Below are positions 59,419 to 64,000 of a stretch of DNA of 64,000 nucleotides, one piece after another. Under the pieces are notes generated by a model. That model saw nothing but the letters and a program-made list of their open reading frames with translations, did no database searches and was not told where the DNA came from. This DNA comes from Sipunculus nudus (taxonomy: Eukaryota > Annelida > Sipuncula > Golfingiida > Sipunculidae): positions 49,515,340 to 49,579,339 of the forward strand of contig CM049322.1 of assembly GCA_026874595.1 (NCBI GenBank), given 5' to 3'. The first letter of the stretch is position 1, and the number at the start of each line of letters is the position of its first letter. Position numbers and translations under genes: made by a program.

Positions 59419-61509
59419 AACATTTCATAGAGGACGTAAAATTACAGAACTGCGAGAGCCACTAAGTAGCGATGTCGCGATGCGCATGAGGACATGGCTT
59501 CACTGTAATAGTATGTAAAACTGAGTATTAGCGTTTTCAGCGGCTTACTTGGGGAGTGAAGTACAGGCATAATTGAAAGGTCTTAAAAACAGTTACCTCA
59601 GTTAAAAAAACCGAGGGACTCTGGATTGTCATATCTTGCTTTGATTCGCAAATATTTTCAAGACATTTGGTCCCGTAATCCAGATAATAATGTACCACAT
59701 ACTCTGTGTTTTGCTGTGTTTTCTATACGCTCCCGAGGCAGCGGAAATCTGACGCTTCTAAAGAAGCAACTGATTTTCACGCTGCCAGCTTTAACCGTTT
59801 ATGATATATTTAAACACCAGATGGCGGTTCGTTGCCAGCTGAACAAAACGTGCATATATGTGAAAAGCAGCCAACCAGATGCCAAAAAACAAACACGCGA
59901 CAGGCATCCTGGCTCCGCCCATAGCTGTGCTTCAAGCGCCGTTTGAAGACAAGTTTACGTTCGAATTTTAATTGTCCCCTCTGCATTCTCGCATCATCGA
60001 CCGATTCGATTCTGACAGTATGACTGTGTTAGCATAGCCATGTGTCTGATGTCTGAAGAACTGAAACCAGCCAGCGAGGTGTGCACGCGGCCTTTGTTGT
60101 TACGTTTCTTTTAATTACAGCTCACCGACCGGGCATCCTATGTACCCAAGGCCCTAAGCAAACCACGTCTGCGGCAATTCTCTCTTAGCCTGTGGCCTGT
60201 TCATACGGTTACCGGGGCGATGAGCTGTCACTCAAAACGAAATGAACATGATTTGCTCCGTGTATTCCTCGCTTGGCCGTGACAAGGTCTCATCTGATTG
60301 GACAAAAATACAGTGCTCCCCTCTGGTGTAGCAATTCAGGATACGAGGTCATAACAAACAGCGCTTACCATATAGGAAGTATGCCTATGGTTAAAGCGCT
60401 GTGTAAAGAGCGTATGTTTTCTAAAATTTAAAATAATTTTTTTTGGCACAGCCCAATTGACCTGGATAATCAAGGACAATGTTAACAGGGTTTACCTTGT
60501 CAAAGAGTATGTTGCTGAAACAACTTGTCTGTCAGCTTACAAAGACAACGCCCGAGCACTTCAAAGTCACAGAGGTCACCATAATCACAGAATTCCATAG
60601 AGCTGACCTTGAAGATACCAGTTTTTATAATTAATCACTGATTTTAAACAAGAATTCCGGGAGATTAAAATCTAGTCAGATAAACAAATTAACAATCTAA
60701 AAACTGTAACCACAATATAAAAACAGTATGTTTTCTGTCAATGGAAATATGATAATTTTAACAGTGTAAATATTTATCTTCACAGGTGAATATACAGAGG
60801 TGAGTGAAAAAGATCATGTCAGTGTAATTGTGGAAAAATTTATGAAGAAAGCAGTAAATAGACTGCAGGTGTGATATTGAAACATTTCCACTTTCAGAGA
60901 AAAAACACTATGTCCTTTCAGAGCATTTTGTCTCTTTTTTTTCTTTCATAAGAATGCTTTTTCTTTTAGGTAAGACTCTTGCTGTTTCTCTATAGGATTA
61001 CTCCGCCAGCTCATCTGTAAGCAGTTTTTATCAGTCTGTTGTCAGTCTTAAGTTTACATAAAAGAATGGCTGCTTGGAACTTTCGTTTACTGGTTTAGTT
61101 TACACAAGAAATTAATATTGAGGGCGCTTGACAAAGGAAAGCAGAAAGCAGGGGAGGGAATTATCCTGATCGATGAATAAAAAATCCCAAAGAGGAAATA
61201 TAAGAGAGGACATGAGCTGAAGGGGGGCTGGGTGACAAACGAACACAACAGAAGGATCCTTAATGTTCCCTATGAGTAGTTATGTGAATAGTTATGTGAA
61301 TATGGCTACACAACCAGAACTTTAAATAATTGAGGACCTGTTCGCGATGATAAAAGGAAACCATAATAATTCTATATAAAGTAAATGCCAATAAGTAAAT
61401 CATTGTCTGATAATCCAACGTTTGGGATACAGTTGGGTGTTTACAGCGCAAAGTTACCCGAGTGTATATTTATTTAGGGAAAATATGTATTAGGCCAAAA
61501 AAAATTTAA

Positions 61510-61812
61510 AAAAAGTATGGCTCTCAAGCGCCACCCGCGTCAATTTTAACCCCCCCCCCCCCCCCGATTAAAACGTTTTATTTTCATTAAAAACTTTCCA
61601 ATTTTGAGCTCCAGTCGTTCAAACATTTCTTTCAAGAAGGTAAAATAATACGATATCGATGAAATGTCCTTTCTTCTCAGAGCTTTTACCTATTTAGCAA
61701 ATAAATTATGTTATTTACCTTCCTTTTATACTGATCATATGACATTTGTATTGAAACATACAAAAAAGGCCCGCCCACATTTATTTTCTGAAAAAAGAGT
61801 GCCTTATTACTT
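61510..61812 (+). mobile_element. MITE family M, copy 3
   Basis: Starts AAAAGTATGGCTCTCAAGCG and has AAGGTAAAATAATACGA and GGCCCGCCCACATTTATTTT in the same order as copy 1; the right end (GAGTGCCTTATTAC) is worn. A poly-C run at about 61552 interrupts it. Confidence 0.65.
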
Positions 61813-62929
61813 ATATATATCCCGGCCAATAACAAAGTAAAACTATGTTACTGTTATCTGAAATAGCCAATACAAGGTACCTAAATTATGACTGTATAAA
61901 AAGGTGACAATAATCAGTTAACTTGTCAAAAAAAGAAACACGAGTGAGGTTTGTTATTTTAACCGGTTATATGCACAGAAACATACTTATCTCGAGATGT
62001 GAGGTAAACTACAAACCCTGCAAAAATACCATGTGGAGCTCGGCTGACACTCGGCAGAACAACCATTTCTCTAGATAAGCAATGTGAGCCTCCAAAGACG
62101 CAACCGCAAAAACTCTACACATTAGAATTTCAAGGAAAGTAGCCGTACCATAAACACTCTAATTATGACCGGGTAATTTAAATAAACGTTAAGCCTCTTG
62201 TGAGGAATCTAAGTGTAAATACAATCATGGGCACGATGTAAAAGGCAGTGGCTATTTGGTGTGTTAGAGAGAGAGAAAAAAAGAGGCGGATACAGGAATT
62301 TAGAATAACGGATGCTTACATAGCAAGGGCGCCAAGCGGGTGAACCGACGCCAGGTGTAGAATTTTTTTTTATCGAAGAGAGGTTTTTCAAGGGCATCTC
62401 TGGACATCAAGATAAAAGATTCTAGGTGTTTCATTCAAATGTTATGCTCTGCATGTCTGATTGTCTTGGTGCATAAATAATGTTTTTTTACCAGATTTTT
62501 TGGGCCAGCGGATACAATTTATGCAACATCGGCCTCACTGGGTGTTCCTAATCATGGTTTCGGCCGGTAGTTCACCATGTCTTAATTTAAGGTATCCAAA
62601 GAGACTTTTTTGGATTTCCATAAGTGCTCAGAAGTGTCTATAGGTCCATTGGTAACGACGTGTGCCATGTTAATGGACGACTGACAAAGAGTGATCGCTA
62701 TTGCTCAGACAACTCTCAGTCACTGAAAAAAGAAAACTAGAGTAGACAATTGGCATTCAGAAATGATAATCTCTACCGTACCGATTACTGTATGAAAAAC
62801 TAAAATATAAATAAAAAGGGTGATTGATAAAGCAGAAATAATCCATTCATTTTCAATAGAACTAAACTCCAGGCAACACGGTGGCTTTGTGACTAGACAA
62901 AGAAAACTCAAATAAGAAAACTAGTTCAG

Positions 62930-63475
62930 TTCCAACCATTTCTTAATATTGCATGTAAAGAAACAAATATCACAAGTAAAAAGGAAGTTAAATACTTAGG
63001 AGCAACTCTAGAACGATACCTGGCAAAATCTAGTAAGGTCATGGGAAATAAATTTATAAAGAAACTAATAGATGTGTCACAATCTTATATAGAAGATGTG
63101 TTTTTAATCCCTTGTGGACACGTTGTCATCATCATTATTCCAGCCACATCTTGATGATGTATGTAACATTTGGGGTAGAGGTCTAGATAAATATACTCAG
63201 AAAAAAAGTCAGGCTGCAAAGAATAAGGTTATTAGATGTGTTTTGGATATGCATTCTAGGGATCATTTGGAAATAACTGTTTTAATAGAATGAAATGGTT
63301 GAATGTTCAGCAGAGGGTAAATTATTTGTCACTATTGCATAATAATATAAGTATTGATTATTATTATGATTATGATGAGCAAGAAATTTTTGCAAATAAT
63401 ATTTTGTGACCTGACCATATGTTTCCTAATGTTGAAACTGAAGCATATGAGCAGTTTGTGAACAAATGATCTGTA
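62930..63475 (+). mobile_element. LINE remnant: region after the reverse transcriptase fingers/palm
   Basis: Three plus-strand frames in succession resemble the C-terminal part of non-LTR retrotransposon ORF2. They are EVKYLGATLERYLAKSSKVM (the usual VKYLGV-LD block), HLDDVCNIWGRGLDKYTQKK with AAKNKVIRCVL (the LDYACxxWG / QNKxIR block), and RMKWLNVQQRVNYLSLLHNN (the LGWLxVxxRxxYxxL block). Each step needs a frameshift and stops lie between, so it is dead. Family within the CR1/Jockey-like group is uncertain. Sequence after 63480 is AT-rich, with no clear tail. Confidence 0.7.
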
Positions 63476-64000
63476 CTATTACCATGATCATTTGTTTGCT
63501 TTATGAATAACTGCCGACATTTCAGTAGTTTGCACATTTGGTTAATTGAATCTATTTTTTATAATATATATTATTAAATATATGTATTTTTTTATTTTAA
63601 AAAATTATACAGTTTAAATATAACTAATGTCCCCAGTCCATAGATTAAAGGACTTTTTGGTGGTAGGGGGAGGGGGAGTATGTGGAATGGTGGGAGTTAC
63701 AACATATCTGTATTATAATAATGTTATACATAGGATTATCACATAATTCAACAATGCTTACAGGAATAAAAAGTTCATTCATAATTACGTAATACTTAAA
63801 AAAAAGGACAGACAGACTGGTACACAAACAAAGCTGATAATATATGAAGTTTGAATTATTTCTTAATTTATTTAATATATATTTTTTTTTTAGTTTAAGA
63901 TCTGCAATAATACACAACTGAATATGTAATTTGCTCTCAAATTTCAGACTTAAAAAGCTTAATCCCAAACACATGTACAGCATATGAAAGTTATTTCAAC

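Larger units (their letters stand above)
55896..62929. other. 3' flank of gene C and intergenic sequence
   Basis: AT-rich, with (TA)n at 57740-57781, a GTCCGTCC-type GC-rich repeat near 58228-58262, and a GC-richer stretch at 59130-59520 that holds a weak exon candidate. Nothing else with domain features was recognised. Confidence 0.45.

Overview
The window is nuclear DNA of an animal, most likely a marine invertebrate and plausibly a lophotrochozoan such as a mollusc. The grounds are short coding exons in long AT-rich introns with GT-AG junctions, many (TA)n and poly-G/C tracts, tRNA-derived SINEs, MITE-like families with terminal inverted repeats, a LINE remnant and a Ty3/Gypsy fossil. The species cannot be named from the sequence, and nothing here is prokaryotic.

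Three genes of one secreted-protein family can be assembled from splice sites and reading phase. Gene A lies on the minus strand (453-8366), gene B on the plus strand (17748-26403) and gene C on the plus strand (41485-55895). Genes B and C share the layout signal peptide - SRCR domain (two exons) - short four-cysteine EGF-like segment - two-exon C-terminal cysteine domain that I do not recognise. Their exon lengths are almost the same (184/190, 132/132, 90/87, 230/230 and 204/204 nt) and their intron phases are identical (0-1-1-1-0). Gene A keeps the signal peptide and the C-terminal domain. In place of the SRCR and EGF-like exons it has one 61-nt exon encoding a segment with a Lys-Arg site, and the phases still fit.

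Gene C has two notable features. First, it has two tandem 190-nt exons (46112-46301 and 47671-47860), each encoding a version of the first half of the SRCR domain. Both run from phase 0 to phase 1, so using both would shift the frame into an immediate stop; they look like mutually exclusive alternative exons. Second, its fifth exon (52860-53089) sits between two tandem arrays. The upstream array repeats a sequence matching the exon's own splice acceptor, and the downstream array (about 45 copies of a 42-bp unit) repeats its own splice donor.

Between genes B and C lie a degraded Ty3/Gypsy element (about 33.3-35.7 kb, minus strand) and an open reading frame for the N-terminal two thirds of a GT14 family beta-1,6-N-acetylglucosaminyltransferase (36571-37383). 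That frame ends at a good splice donor and its remaining part was not found. The rest (1.6-6.2, 8.4-17.7, 26.5-33.3, 37.4-41.4 and 56-64 kb) is mainly repeats and sequence without recognisable genes.
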